Source: Bacillota bacterium (GTDB lineage: Bacteria > Bacillota > Clostridia > Acetivibrionales > DTU013). From it: a stretch of DNA of 59,805 nt. Location: the NCBI GenBank assembly GCA_023435305.1, contig JAEYRV010000015.1:1-59805 (forward strand), given 5' to 3'. Of the stretch, positions 8,215 through 17,207 are shown piece by piece. Each line of letters starts with the position of its first letter. Position 1 is the first letter of the stretch. A program made the translations under genes and the position numbers. Below the pieces are notes generated by a model that saw only the letters and a list, made by a program, of their open reading frames with translations, was not told the origin of the DNA and did no database searches.

Positions 8215-9573
8215 ATGAAAGGCAGCTTTAGGGAAGAGATACTGGACGAAAGGAAATCATCGATTTTCTGCAAAAACGAAAAAAATGGAAGCATCAAATG
8301 CGAAGCAGACAGTATTGCAGGTTCTGTAAGCCAGCGTGCCTGTGTCTACTGCGGAGCCAGGGTCGTGCTAAACCCAATAACAGATGCTTTTCATATAGTT
8401 CATGGTCCTATCGGATGCGCAAGCTACACCTGGGATATAAGGGGAAGTCTTACCAGCGGGCCGGAAACCTACAGGAACAGTTTTTCTACAGATCTGAGGG
8501 AGAATGATGTTATTTTTGGCGGTGTGAAAAAATTAGCCGGCGCAATAGATGAAATAGTAGAGAAATATGGTGCAAAATACATCTTCGTATATGCTACATG
8601 CATTGTAGGTGTGATAGGAGATGATGTTGAAAGCGTTTGCAGGATGGCGGAAAAGAAGCATTCGATCAGAGTCATCCCGGTCAAATCCAGCGGCTTTGCA
8701 GGCAATAAATCAATGGGCTACAAAGCGGCCTGCAACGCACTGATACAGCTTATGCAAACTCACAAAAAGCCATCCATATCAAAAGCTGAAACAGGCGGAA
8801 TAAACTTTCTTGGTGATTTCAATCTTGCCGGAGAAATGTGGATCATAGCAAATTACCTGAAAGAGATGGGCATAGAGCTAACAGCAAAAATCACCGGAGA
8901 CTCAAGATGTGAAGAGATCATGCAGGCCACGGGCGCATCATTGAATATAGTGCAATGCGCCGGTTCAATGACATACCTGGCGAAGGAAATGGAGGCCAGA
9001 TACGGCATACCATTTGTAAAGGTAAGCTTTTTTGGAATAGAAGACACTAAAAACTCTCTTTTAAGAATCGCTGAGTTTACAGGCGACAAGCGAATAATCA
9101 GCAAAACCAAAGAATTGGTATTCAAATGGGAAACCAAAGCACAAATGGAGCTTGCGCCTTACAGGAGAAGGCTGCAGGGCAAAAAAGCTGCTATATACGT
9201 AGGCGGCGGCTTTAAAGCGATATCCCTTATAAAGCAGTTTGAGGATCTTGGCATCGAAACGGTAATGGTCGGTACTCAGACAGGGAAAAAAGATGAGTAC
9301 GAGATAATAAAAAGCTTGTCCAGGCCGGGAACTGTAATATTGGATGACACAAATCCGGCAGAGCTCGAGAAATTTATTAAAGAGAAGGGTGCAGATATCC
9401 TGGTTGGCGGAGTAAAAGAAAGGCCCCTGGCTTATAAGCTTGGGATCGCATTCTGCGACCACAATCATGAAAGAAAGCATCCGCTTTGTGGCTTTGAAGG
9501 CTCTGTCAATTTCGCAAAAGAGGTTGATTTGACTATGAACAGCCCGGTATGGAGGCTGTTGAAGGAAGCGTGA
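8215..9573 (+). CDS. nifE: FeMo-cofactor assembly scaffold NifE
   Basis: 452-residue NifD-like scaffold that with NifN matures the NifB-derived cluster into FeMo-cofactor. Conserved cysteine motifs are RACVYCGARVVL, GPIGCASYTWD and ATCIVGVIGDD, and CHRS of NifD is replaced by CAGS (VQCAGSMTYLAKEM), as expected for NifE. GAGGGTGA precedes the ATG. Only 4 nt separate it from nifN-B, so the scaffold partners are translated together. Confidence 0.97.
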   Translation: MKGSFREEILDERKSSIFCKNEKNGSIKCEADSIAGSVSQRACVYCGARVVLNPITDAFHIVHGPIGCASYTWDIRGSLTSGPETYRNSFSTDLRENDVIFGGVKKLAGAIDEIVEKYGAKYIFVYATCIVGVIGDDVESVCRMAEKKHSIRVIPVKSSGFAGNKSMGYKAACNALIQLMQTHKKPSISKAETGGINFLGDFNLAGEMWIIANYLKEMGIELTAKITGDSRCEEIMQATGASLNIVQCAGSMTYLAKEMEARYGIPFVKVSFFGIEDTKNSLLRIAEFTGDKRIISKTKELVFKWETKAQMELAPYRRRLQGKKAAIYVGGGFKAISLIKQFEDLGIETVMVGTQTGKKDEYEIIKSLSRPGTVILDDTNPAELEKFIKEKGADILVGGVKERPLAYKLGIAFCDHNHERKHPLCGFEGSVNFAKEVDLTMNSPVWRLLKEA

Positions 9574-9577
9574 TACT

Positions 9578-12190
9578 ATGAAAAATCGAAATTTCGTCAA
9601 TTTGAATATAAATCCGTGTAAAATGTGTATGCCCATGGGAGCAGTCATGGCAGTCAAGGGTATTGAGAACAGCATGATAATCCTCCATGGTTCCCAGGGG
9701 TGCAGTACATACATCAGAAGGCACATGGCAGGACACTATAACGAGCCTATTGATGTAGCGTCTTCCTCGTTGAATGAAGAAGGCACGGTTTATGGAGGGG
9801 AGAACAATCTCAAAAAGGCTCTGCGAAATGTTATCAAGCTTTACAGCCCGGATATGATCGGTGTTGCAACTACCTGCCTTGCCGAAACCATAGGTGAGGA
9901 TATCAAAAGGATCGTTTCAGAATTTACTGAGGAGGAAAATTTGGAAAACTGCATTATAGTACCAATCTCTACTCCGGGATATGGAGGATCCCAGTTTGAA
10001 GGTTACTTTGCTGCATTGACCGATATTGTCAGCGAAATTTCCACTGATAATAAGCCTAACGGAAAAATAAATATTGTAGCTTCTAATATGAATCCCGGAG
10101 ATATCAGAAATATCAAGGGCATTTTAGAGGCTTTCAATATAGATCATACCTTTCTGCCGGATGTTTCCAGAACATTGGACGCACCATATTCCACAGAATT
10201 CAAGAGAATTCCTGATGGAGGTACAAAGCTCGAAGATATAAAAAAGATGGCAGGAGCGAGGGCAACGATTGAGCTTGGAATTACAGTGCCTGAGCTCCTG
10301 TCACCCGGCAGACTTCTGAATGAGAGGTATAATGTCCCTGTTTACAGAACCCCGCTGCCCATAGGAATAAAAAATACCGACCGGTTTATCAGCATACTTT
10401 CAGACATTACAGGAAAGCCTGTGCCGGATATTTTGAAGGAAGAACGCGCCAGGCTGCTTGATGGAATGATCGATTCACATAAGTATAACGCAGAGGGCAG
10501 GGCGGTGATCTATGGGGAGCCTGAGCTGGTATATGCGCTAAGCAGCTTATGTTTGGAAAATGGGATCAAGCCTGTCCTGATCAGCACGGGAAGTCAGAAT
10601 AAAGCTTTGAAAGAGCATATTGAAAAGCTTCAATATGAAGAAAACCCCACAATAATCGATGATACGGATTTCGAAACGATACAGGCTTATGTTAAAGAAC
10701 AAAATGCAAATATACTGATTGGAAATTCAGATGGCAAGGTTATCACAGAAAAGGAGGGGGTCCCGTTAGTCCGGATAGGCTTTCCCATCCACGACAGGGT
10801 AGGAGGGCAAAGGCTTGCATATACCGGGTACATAGGCACGATGCAGCTTCTGGACAATATAACAAACAGTCTTCTTGAAAATAAATATGAAAAATACAGA
10901 GAAAGTATGTACAGCAAATACTTCAAGGGACGGGGAGAGGATACTGTAACTAAAACGCCAACCGTCATGTCCTTCTCTGAAAAGACAAAATCCCATCCAT
11001 GCTTTTCCGGCGGAGCGTGTCAGAATGCAAGAATGCATATACCAATAGCGCCTGCGTGCAATATCTCGTGTAACTACTGCAACAGAAAGTTTGACTGTGT
11101 AAATGAGAGCAGACCGGGCGTAACAAGTGAGATTTTGACGCCCGAGGAAGTGGCTGAGAAATTCATCATGGTAAGGGAAAAAGTCAATAACCTGAAAGTC
11201 ATAGGAATTGCGGGACCCGGAGATGCGCTTGCGAACTTCGACAATACAAAGAAATCAATAGAGCTGATAAAGGAGATAGACCCTGATATTACGTTTTGTC
11301 TTTCAACCAACGGTTTAATGCTTCCGTTTTATGCGGATGAAATTATTCGTCTTGGAGTGTCCCATGTGACTATTACAATAAATGCTATCGATCCCAGGAT
11401 CGGAGCAAAAATATACAGGGAAGTCAACTATCTGGGAAGAAAGCTGACAGGGGAGGAAGCGGCAGAAGTGCTGCTGAGAAATCAGCTGGCAGGCTTGACA
11501 TACCTGGCATGGAAAGGCGTAGTCTGCAAAGTGAACATTGTAATGATAAAGGGCATCAATGAGGAGCACATTCCGTCAGTCGTAAAAAAAGTCAAGGAAT
11601 GCGGCGCATTCATGACTAACATAATGCCGCTGATCCCTGCCAAAGGAAGCACCTTTGAAAACATGCAGCTTACAAATAACAAGGAGCTTTATGAAATCCG
11701 CAAGCGATGTGAAACAGATCTGAAGCAGATGTACCACTGCAGGCAGTGCAGGGCTGACGCCATAGGTGTTTTGGGCGAAGACCGGTCTTCTGAATTCAGA
11801 AGCAAAGGCTGCGGAGGATGCACTGTATATACCTTTGCAGTTGCAACTAAGTCGGGAGTTCTTGTTGATCAGCATTTCGGTCATGCAAAGGAGTTTCACA
11901 TATATGAGTACGTTGATTCAGCGGTAAGGTTTTTGGAAAGACGTCCTGTTGAGAAATATTGTGACGGGCAGGATGAATGTGACAGTCAGGAGGACAAAAT
12001 CGACGGGATACTAAAGGCCATTGAAGGCTGCGATGCGGTTCTGGCAATGAGGATCGGTTACAGTCCCATGAAAAGGCTTGAAGAGAAAAACATAAAAGTG
12101 ATCCAGGTTTGCAGTCCCATTGATGAGGCTATAAAAAATGCGGTATATGAAATGGACAATAATTCGGAGTTGATTGCAACGGTAGTTTAA
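9578..12190 (+). CDS. nifN-B: NifN-NifB fusion: FeMo-cofactor assembly protein
   Basis: 870-residue fusion. Residues 1 to about 440 are NifN, a NifK-like scaffold (PCKMCMPMGA, SQGCSTYIRRH, TTCLAETIGED). Residues about 475-730 are NifB, a radical-SAM enzyme that makes the NifB-cofactor core; C494, C498 and C501 form the CX3CX2C SAM-cluster motif, followed by the GPGDALANF segment. Residues about 750-870 are a NifX/NafY-like cofactor-binding domain (VATKSGVLVDQHFGHAKEF). The fusion is characteristic of clostridia and would allow the cluster to pass directly from NifB to the NifEN scaffold. No frameshift or internal stop is seen. Confidence 0.97.
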   Translation: MKNRNFVNLNINPCKMCMPMGAVMAVKGIENSMIILHGSQGCSTYIRRHMAGHYNEPIDVASSSLNEEGTVYGGENNLKKALRNVIKLYSPDMIGVATTCLAETIGEDIKRIVSEFTEEENLENCIIVPISTPGYGGSQFEGYFAALTDIVSEISTDNKPNGKINIVASNMNPGDIRNIKGILEAFNIDHTFLPDVSRTLDAPYSTEFKRIPDGGTKLEDIKKMAGARATIELGITVPELLSPGRLLNERYNVPVYRTPLPIGIKNTDRFISILSDITGKPVPDILKEERARLLDGMIDSHKYNAEGRAVIYGEPELVYALSSLCLENGIKPVLISTGSQNKALKEHIEKLQYEENPTIIDDTDFETIQAYVKEQNANILIGNSDGKVITEKEGVPLVRIGFPIHDRVGGQRLAYTGYIGTMQLLDNITNSLLENKYEKYRESMYSKYFKGRGEDTVTKTPTVMSFSEKTKSHPCFSGGACQNARMHIPIAPACNISCNYCNRKFDCVNESRPGVTSEILTPEEVAEKFIMVREKVNNLKVIGIAGPGDALANFDNTKKSIELIKEIDPDITFCLSTNGLMLPFYADEIIRLGVSHVTITINAIDPRIGAKIYREVNYLGRKLTGEEAAEVLLRNQLAGLTYLAWKGVVCKVNIVMIKGINEEHIPSVVKKVKECGAFMTNIMPLIPAKGSTFENMQLTNNKELYEIRKRCETDLKQMYHCRQCRADAIGVLGEDRSSEFRSKGCGGCTVYTFAVATKSGVLVDQHFGHAKEFHIYEYVDSAVRFLERRPVEKYCDGQDECDSQEDKIDGILKAIEGCDAVLAMRIGYSPMKRLEEKNIKVIQVCSPIDEAIKNAVYEMDNNSELIATVV

Positions 12191-12210
12191 TTAACAGGAG
12201 GTGTTTTATT

Positions 12211-12522
12211 ATGGTGAAGCCTAAATATCATGTGTTTGTATGCACAAGCTCAAGGATCAACGGACAACAAAAGGGGTATTGTTACTCAAAGGATTCAGTT
12301 GGTGTGGTCCAGGCTTTTATGGAGGAGATCGACAGCAGAGAGCTGTCGGGAGAAGTAATGGTGACTAATACAGGCTGCTTCGGTATTTGCAGCTCTGGTC
12401 CTGTCGTAGTGGTTTATCCAGAGGGTGTATGGTACAAGGAAGTAACTGTTGAAGATGTGCCTGAGATCGTGGAATCTCATTTTGAAAATGGCAAGAAGGT
12501 CGAGCGATTGGAAATCAAGTAG
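12211..12522 (+). CDS. Thioredoxin-like [2Fe-2S] ferredoxin (C. pasteurianum 2FeFd type)
   Basis: 103-residue ferredoxin of the thioredoxin-like [2Fe-2S] family. Cysteines fall at positions 11, 24, 56 and 60, the same numbering as the well-studied Clostridium pasteurianum 2Fe ferredoxin, which is known to interact with the nitrogenase MoFe protein. Its position in the nif operon supports a nitrogenase-linked redox or protective role; the exact function is not settled. AGGAGGTG precedes the ATG. Its stop codon directly abuts the modA start region. Confidence 0.92.
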   Translation: MVKPKYHVFVCTSSRINGQQKGYCYSKDSVGVVQAFMEEIDSRELSGEVMVTNTGCFGICSSGPVVVVYPEGVWYKEVTVEDVPEIVESHFENGKKVERLEIK

Positions 12523-12531
12523 GTGATGCCG

Positions 12532-13344
12532 ATGGTAAAAAGAATTTATGCTTTTTTCATTTGTATAGTTCTTGTTGTAACATTGATCGGGTGCGGAGCG
12601 GAGCATAAACAGACAAATCAGGAAAAACCCGTGGAAATTACGGTGTTTGCTGCCGCCAGCCTGACTGAAAGCTTCAATGAGATTGCTGCCGAGTTTGAGA
12701 AGCTTGATAACGGAACTGTAAAAGTTGTCTACAATTTTGCGGGAAGCCAGGCACTGAAGACTTCTTTGGAAAACGGCGCAAAGGCTGATATATTTGCAAG
12801 CGCAAGTATCAACTATATGGAGGAGCTTGAGGAAAAGGGCTTTGTAAGCGGGTATTCGATATTTGCGCAAAACAGGCTTGTGCTAATAAAAAATAAAAAG
12901 AGCAGCTATTCTATAGCAAAGCTTGGCGATTTATCAGCAGAAGGTTTGAAAATCGCTGTGGGCGATGTAAGCGTTCCAGTCGGAATGTACTGGGAACAGG
13001 CGCTTGAAACGGCATATGCTGATGGTGAGCTGAAGTCTGATGAAATAAGCAGAATAGAAAGGAATATCAAAACCACAGAGCTAAATGTCAAGGATGTTGT
13101 GAGCAAGGTTACACTAAATGTAGTGGATGCAGGTGTCGTTTACAAGACTGATGTCACAAGATCAGTTCTGGAAAAGGTTGAGGAAATAGACCTCCCTGTT
13201 TTACAAAGGTTCGACTCAAAATATCCTGCAGCTGTTTTAAAAGACTCTGAGGGAAATGCTGAGGCTTTAAAATTCTATAATTTCTTACTATCAGAAAAAG
13301 GAAAGGAAATATTGAAAAAATACAATTTCATTACTGATAAGTAA
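12532..13344 (+). CDS. modA: Molybdate ABC transporter substrate-binding lipoprotein ModA
   Basis: 270-residue lipoprotein. A hydrophobic signal ends in the lipobox LIGC, followed by the mature ModA fold (ITVFAAASLTESFNEIAAEF, then AKADIFASAS, and VGMYWEQALE near the hinge). It should capture molybdate, or tungstate, for FeMo-cofactor synthesis. I chose ATG 12532, with AGGTGATG upstream; GTG 12523 and ATG 12526 are in-frame alternatives. It belongs to the nif operon, so Mo uptake rises with nitrogenase expression. Confidence 0.94.
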   Translation: MVKRIYAFFICIVLVVTLIGCGAEHKQTNQEKPVEITVFAAASLTESFNEIAAEFEKLDNGTVKVVYNFAGSQALKTSLENGAKADIFASASINYMEELEEKGFVSGYSIFAQNRLVLIKNKKSSYSIAKLGDLSAEGLKIAVGDVSVPVGMYWEQALETAYADGELKSDEISRIERNIKTTELNVKDVVSKVTLNVVDAGVVYKTDVTRSVLEKVEEIDLPVLQRFDSKYPAAVLKDSEGNAEALKFYNFLLSEKGKEILKKYNFITDK

Positions 13345-13364
13345 GCTGATTGGGTGTGATTTTT

Positions 13365-14225
13365 ATGGAAAGGACTATTGATGTTTGCCGCAGCTATGGA
13401 AGAATATCAAAGAAAAGTGTCCTGTTATCCGGTGAAAAAAGATTTAGTAAGGAAGCGCTGCTAAGTCCGGCAGCCTTTATAATCAGCCTTCTGTATTTTA
13501 TTATGATAGCTTTGCCGGTGTATGCCATATTTTCTGCAGCGGGAGTAAAAAACACGGTCTCTTCACTGGCCAGAGCCGATAATATGGCAGCCCTGAAGAT
13601 AAGTATCCAGACTACTTCGATCACGGTCCTCTTTATTTTTCTGTTATGCACGCCTGTTGTATTCTATTTATCCGGTAAAAAAGGGAGCATGCTGTCCAAG
13701 ATCCTGGAGATCCTTGTTACCATGCCTACAGTATTGCCGCCGGCCGTTGCAGGGATCGGTCTGCTTCTTGCATTCGGCAGAGAAGGTATTGTAGGTGCAT
13801 TTCTTAAGCAATTTAATATCGAAGTAGTTTTTACTCCCTCGGCAGTAATTCTGGCGCAGTTTTTTGTTGCATCCGGATTCTATATACAAGTGCTGAAGAC
13901 GGGTGTGGACTCTATTGCACCTGAAATATTTGAGGTATCGTACTTGCTGGGACTGGGGAAGGTGGAGACATTCTGCAGAGTGATACTTCCCATGATGGCA
14001 AAGCCATTGATAGCAGGGCTTATGCTTTCCTGGACAAGAGCGCTGGGCGAATTCGGGGCAACGATAATGTTTGCGGGGAACATGTCGGGGAAGACCCGTA
14101 CCATTCCGCTGCAGATATATACCCTGCTCCAAACGGACGTAGTGTCGGCAGCTTCGGTTTCAATGCTTCTTTTTGTAATTTCGTTTTTGGTTCTGTTTAT
14201 ATTCAAGGTCATGTTCAAGGAGTGA
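13365..14225 (+). CDS. modB: Molybdate ABC transporter permease ModB
   Basis: 286-residue permease with about five to six membrane helices and the binding-protein-dependent transport signature (EVSYLLGLGKVETFCRVILPM), plus the ModB-type TMPTVLPPAVAGIGLLLAFGR-like segment and RALGEFGATIMFAGN. It is somewhat longer than typical ModB because of an N-terminal cytoplasmic stretch of about 25 residues. No ModC ATPase follows, so the ATP-binding partner must be encoded elsewhere. Start ATG 13365 is favoured; an in-frame TTG lies at 13350. Confidence 0.93.
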   Translation: MERTIDVCRSYGRISKKSVLLSGEKRFSKEALLSPAAFIISLLYFIMIALPVYAIFSAAGVKNTVSSLARADNMAALKISIQTTSITVLFIFLLCTPVVFYLSGKKGSMLSKILEILVTMPTVLPPAVAGIGLLLAFGREGIVGAFLKQFNIEVVFTPSAVILAQFFVASGFYIQVLKTGVDSIAPEIFEVSYLLGLGKVETFCRVILPMMAKPLIAGLMLSWTRALGEFGATIMFAGNMSGKTRTIPLQIYTLLQTDVVSAASVSMLLFVISFLVLFIFKVMFKE

Positions 14226-14232
14226 GTCATTC

Positions 14233-15252
14233 GTGAAAATTATTGACAGGACATTGCCGGAAATATTTTATTCCAACCCAAAGATAAGCCGACTCGATAT
14301 TTTGAATCTGAGTTGGATGCTGAATACTCTTGGTGCGGATTTTATTGAAATCGACTTTAATATACTTAAAAAGCTTGGGAAACTCCCTACGGGACTTAAC
14401 TTTTTATTCAGGGTCGATTCTGAGACTGCGCTGGAAGACCTGTGGGCACATCCTATCAAAAATGTTGTGCTGGGCAGAGATGTACCACAGTTCGACAGTA
14501 TTCTTGAAAAACTTGTGGCACGGTGCAAAGATATCACTGTTGAATTCAGGGTTGAGTCGATCTGTGATATTCATAAAATCAATAAATTGAAAGCTGATGG
14601 ATGGATAAGAAATATCAATACCATACGGATCGTTGGAATAAATAGATTTGTATCGGCAGTGTGGATGAAAAGTGTTGAGTATATTAAGAGAGTACACGGG
14701 GTCAATATTGATATCTGCCCGGGAAATCTTTTTTATAATGCAACTGCTATAGCGGTGGACGGAATAATAAATAATGTTGAATATATAACCGCTTCATTTA
14801 TGGGCTATGGCGGAGCCTCCGGCTACGCTGCTGTTGAACAGGTTCTCACGTTTGTAAGTGTTGTGCTTAAGTCGAACAAAAGGATACGGTTAAATGTTTT
14901 ACCAGAGCTGGCACAGAGATTTTCAAAGGCAACAGGGATTCAAATCCCGGAGAGCATGCCTGTAATAGGGAAAAACATTTTTTGGTATGAGTCGGGTATA
15001 CATGCTGATGGAATCAATAAAGATCCCAGGACCTATGAGCCATATGATCCCGCAATTGTGGGGCAGGAAAGGAAATTGTCCATTGGGAAGCATTCGGGCA
15101 GCAAATCTGTGGCAAGTAAACTTCGGGAGCTTGGCGTTGAAGTTGGGCATGTCAATATATCGGATTTTCTGAAGCTGATAAGGGAAAAAAGCATATTGCT
15201 CCGCAGAAATCTTGAGGACAAAGAGATACTGGAACTGCTCAGGAATGGATGA
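14233..15252 (+). CDS. nifV-omega: Homocitrate synthase omega subunit NifV-omega
   Basis: 339-residue protein corresponding to the C-terminal region plus a non-catalytic barrel of isopropylmalate/homocitrate synthases. Recognisable motifs are GYGGASGYAAVEQVL, IFWYESGIHADGI and KLSIGKHSGSKSVASKLREL. In Clostridium pasteurianum homocitrate synthase is split into omega and alpha subunits, and homocitrate is the organic ligand of FeMo-cofactor. The start is GTG 14233, with AAGGAG overlapping the end of modB. It overlaps the region just before nifV-alpha. Confidence 0.93.
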   Translation: MKIIDRTLPEIFYSNPKISRLDILNLSWMLNTLGADFIEIDFNILKKLGKLPTGLNFLFRVDSETALEDLWAHPIKNVVLGRDVPQFDSILEKLVARCKDITVEFRVESICDIHKINKLKADGWIRNINTIRIVGINRFVSAVWMKSVEYIKRVHGVNIDICPGNLFYNATAIAVDGIINNVEYITASFMGYGGASGYAAVEQVLTFVSVVLKSNKRIRLNVLPELAQRFSKATGIQIPESMPVIGKNIFWYESGIHADGINKDPRTYEPYDPAIVGQERKLSIGKHSGSKSVASKLRELGVEVGHVNISDFLKLIREKSILLRRNLEDKEILELLRNG

Positions 15253-15281
15253 TCAAGGGCCGGGGCAAGGAGAGACGTATT

Positions 15282-16091
15282 ATGGATATACGCATTGTGG
15301 ATACTACATTGAGAGATGGTGAACAAAAGGCCGGGATAGCTCTCGGAATAAATGACAAGGTTCAAATAGCCAAAATTCTGGACTCTATGGGCATATACCA
15401 GATCGAAGCTGGGATACCTGCCATGGGTAAGGAAGAGAAGCAAAGCATACGAAAAATTGCTGAGCTTGGTTTAAAGTGCAGGATATCGACCTGGAACAGG
15501 CTGAATATCGACGATATAAAACAATCCCTTGATTGCGGGTCAGATATAGTACATATATCGGTGCCTTCATCCGACATCCAGATCAAAGCAAAGCTCAGAA
15601 GGGACAGAGAGTGGGTCCTGGACAGCATAAAAAGGTGTCTTGACTATGCCCGAAGCAAGAACCATCAAATCACTATCGGTCTGGAGGATGCGTCAAGGGC
15701 CGAATTCAAATTTCTGCTGCAGATCATAGCTGCTGTATCTGAGTTAGGGGTAAGCAGGGTGAGGTATGCAGATACAGTGGGGATACTCTCCAGAAAGAGA
15801 ATATATGAAGAAATAAAAATCATAAGGAATGAAACAAAAACAGATATAGAAATTCATACCCACAATGATATGGGCATGGCAGTGGCCAATGCACTGTCGG
15901 CCGTCAAGGGCGGCGCGGAATTTGTTGACTGCACGGTCGGAGGAATTGGCGAACGTGCCGGAAACTGTGACCTCCTGCAGTTCATAAAAGCTGCAAAGGC
16001 CTGTCTGGGCCTATCCCGCGAAGTCGATGAGCTGAAGCTCCTCGAAGCTCAAAAGGATATTATGAAAATTATAAATCGGGGTCAGGCTTGA
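15282..16091 (+). CDS. nifV-alpha: Homocitrate synthase alpha subunit NifV-alpha
   Basis: 269-residue catalytic TIM-barrel half. The N-terminal motif is RIVDTTLRDGEQKAGIAL; metal- and substrate-binding motifs are RYADTVGILS and EIHTHNDMGMAVAN; GGIGERAGNCDL follows near the end. It condenses acetyl-CoA with 2-oxoglutarate, together with NifV-omega. ATG 15282 is chosen because AAGGAGAG lies just upstream. The last five codons (CGG GGT CAG GCT plus TGA) lie inside a dispersed palindromic repeat, so the native 3' end may have been replaced. It is the last gene of the nif operon. Confidence 0.92.
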   Translation: MDIRIVDTTLRDGEQKAGIALGINDKVQIAKILDSMGIYQIEAGIPAMGKEEKQSIRKIAELGLKCRISTWNRLNIDDIKQSLDCGSDIVHISVPSSDIQIKAKLRRDREWVLDSIKRCLDYARSKNHQITIGLEDASRAEFKFLLQIIAAVSELGVSRVRYADTVGILSRKRIYEEIKIIRNETKTDIEIHTHNDMGMAVANALSAVKGGAEFVDCTVGGIGERAGNCDLLQFIKAAKACLGLSREVDELKLLEAQKDIMKIINRGQA

Positions 16092-16158
16092 AATATTCCC
16101 TTATTCGGTGTCTGAGAACTAATAAGGGAATATTTCAAGCCTGACCCCGATTTTTTTT
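16076..16158. repeat. Dispersed palindromic repeat, copy 2; nif operon terminator
   Basis: A perfect 30-bp inverted repeat: 16076-16105 pairs with 16121-16150 around a 15-nt loop, followed by eight T residues (16151-16158). The outer arm is TCGGGGTCAGGCTTGAAA. The structure should terminate transcription of the nif operon. It overlaps the 3' end of nifV-alpha and supplies its stop codon. Related copies lie at 1-60 and 28244-28283. Confidence 0.9.
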
Positions 16159-16166
16159 AGTAACAC

Positions 16167-16195
16167 TTGATTTAAATTTTATCCTGTGGTATAAA
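16167..16195 (+). promoter_or_regulatory. Promoter of the amino-acid ABC importer
   Basis: TTGATT (16167-16172), a 17-nt spacer and TATAAA (16190-16195). The predicted leader of about 85 nt contains an inverted repeat GATTTAG (16205-16211)/CTAAATC (16232-16238) that could be an operator or leader hairpin. It shows none of the conserved parts of a T-box or a riboswitch. Confidence 0.55.
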
Positions 16196-16284
16196 TATAT
16201 CATCGATTTAGCGCGGTAAAGTGACAGAATACTAAATCATTGCCCCGGATAAATTGGTCAATATGTTGTGAGGGAGAGACAAAA

Positions 16285-17121
16285 ATGAAAAAGATAACAA
16301 AAATTATATCTCTGGTGCTTGCATTAGTAATGTTTGCGGCTCTGCTGCCAGGATGTGCTTCGAGTGCAAATTCCGATTACAAGTACATAAAGGATAAGGG
16401 GACTATGATAATAGGTATCACCCAATATCCTCCGATGAACTTCTATGATGACAGCGGCAAGCTGACAGGCTTTGATACCGAGCTTGCAGAGGCTGTATGT
16501 GCCAAACTGGGCATCAAGGCTGAATTCGTTGAGATCAACTGGGATTCCAAGGAAGTCGAGCTCAATTCAAAGAATATCGACTGTATATGGAACGGAATGT
16601 GCATCACTGAGGAACGCAAGGCGAATATGAGTATTTCCGCACCTTACATGAACAATGAGCAGGCCATCGTTATGAAGGCTGATCGTGAAGATGAGATAAT
16701 GAAAAGCGTTGATGGACTTACTTTGACAGCTGAAGCCGGATCTACCGGTGAAGGCAAGGTGGACGGTTCTATAAAGGATGATGGAACTCAGGATGTTTCA
16801 GCAAAAGATTACTTTGCGAACTGTGACTATGTTCCTTCGGATTCAATGGCTAAAGCATTGATGGAAGTCAAATCGGGAACTGCTGATATGGCTATAGTAG
16901 ATGCTACTCTTGCATTCTACAATGTTGGACCCGGCACTGATTTTGAAGACCTGGTCGCCAACACTGATATCAACTTTGGCTCTCAGCAGTTCGGTATTGC
17001 ATTCCGCAAGGACAGCGATATGACTGCAAAGGTCAATGATGCTATCAAGGCGCTTTCAGACAACGGTACAGTCAAGACCATAGCTGAGAAATACGGTCTT
17101 GCGGATGCACTCGTAAAATAA
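16285..17121 (+). CDS. Polar amino-acid ABC transporter substrate-binding lipoprotein
   Basis: 278-residue extracellular solute-binding protein of family 3. The signal ends in the lipobox LLPGC. Family motifs are MIIGITQYPPMNFYDDSGKLTGFDTELAEAV-type N-terminal strand (around residues 45-75), then WDSKEVELNSKNIDCIWNG and MTEERK-like ITEERKANMSIS. The C-terminus has GIAFRKDSDMTAKVNDAIKAL. The likely ligand is a polar amino acid such as cystine, glutamine or aspartate; the sequence does not decide which. The start is ATG 16285 with GAGGGAGAG upstream. It is the first gene of a three-gene importer operon. Confidence 0.92.
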   Translation: MKKITKIISLVLALVMFAALLPGCASSANSDYKYIKDKGTMIIGITQYPPMNFYDDSGKLTGFDTELAEAVCAKLGIKAEFVEINWDSKEVELNSKNIDCIWNGMCITEERKANMSISAPYMNNEQAIVMKADREDEIMKSVDGLTLTAEAGSTGEGKVDGSIKDDGTQDVSAKDYFANCDYVPSDSMAKALMEVKSGTADMAIVDATLAFYNVGPGTDFEDLVANTDINFGSQQFGIAFRKDSDMTAKVNDAIKALSDNGTVKTIAEKYGLADALVK

Positions 17122-17142
17122 AGTACTAGCTCTGAAATAAAC

Positions 17143-17187
17143 AGGAAGTCTCCATGGGGGCCTTCGGGATTCTGATGGGGACTTCCT
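17143..17187 (+). promoter_or_regulatory. Stem-loop between binding-protein and permease genes
   Basis: Left arm 17143-17155 and right arm 17175-17187 pair over 13 bp with one G-U and a 19-nt loop, followed by TTATTATT. This placement is typical of an mRNA stabiliser or partial terminator that lets the binding protein be made in excess over permease and ATPase. Confidence 0.55.
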
Positions 17188-17207
17188 TATTATTCGGGAG
17201 GAACGGT

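Noticed and set aside
13394..14230. Long minus-strand open frames opposite modB
   Set aside because: They are antisense shadows of a well-supported membrane protein gene and lack ribosome sites.
16196..16284. T-box or amino-acid riboswitch before the amino-acid importer
   Set aside because: Only a simple inverted repeat is present; none of the conserved T-box or lysine/glycine aptamer sequences is seen.
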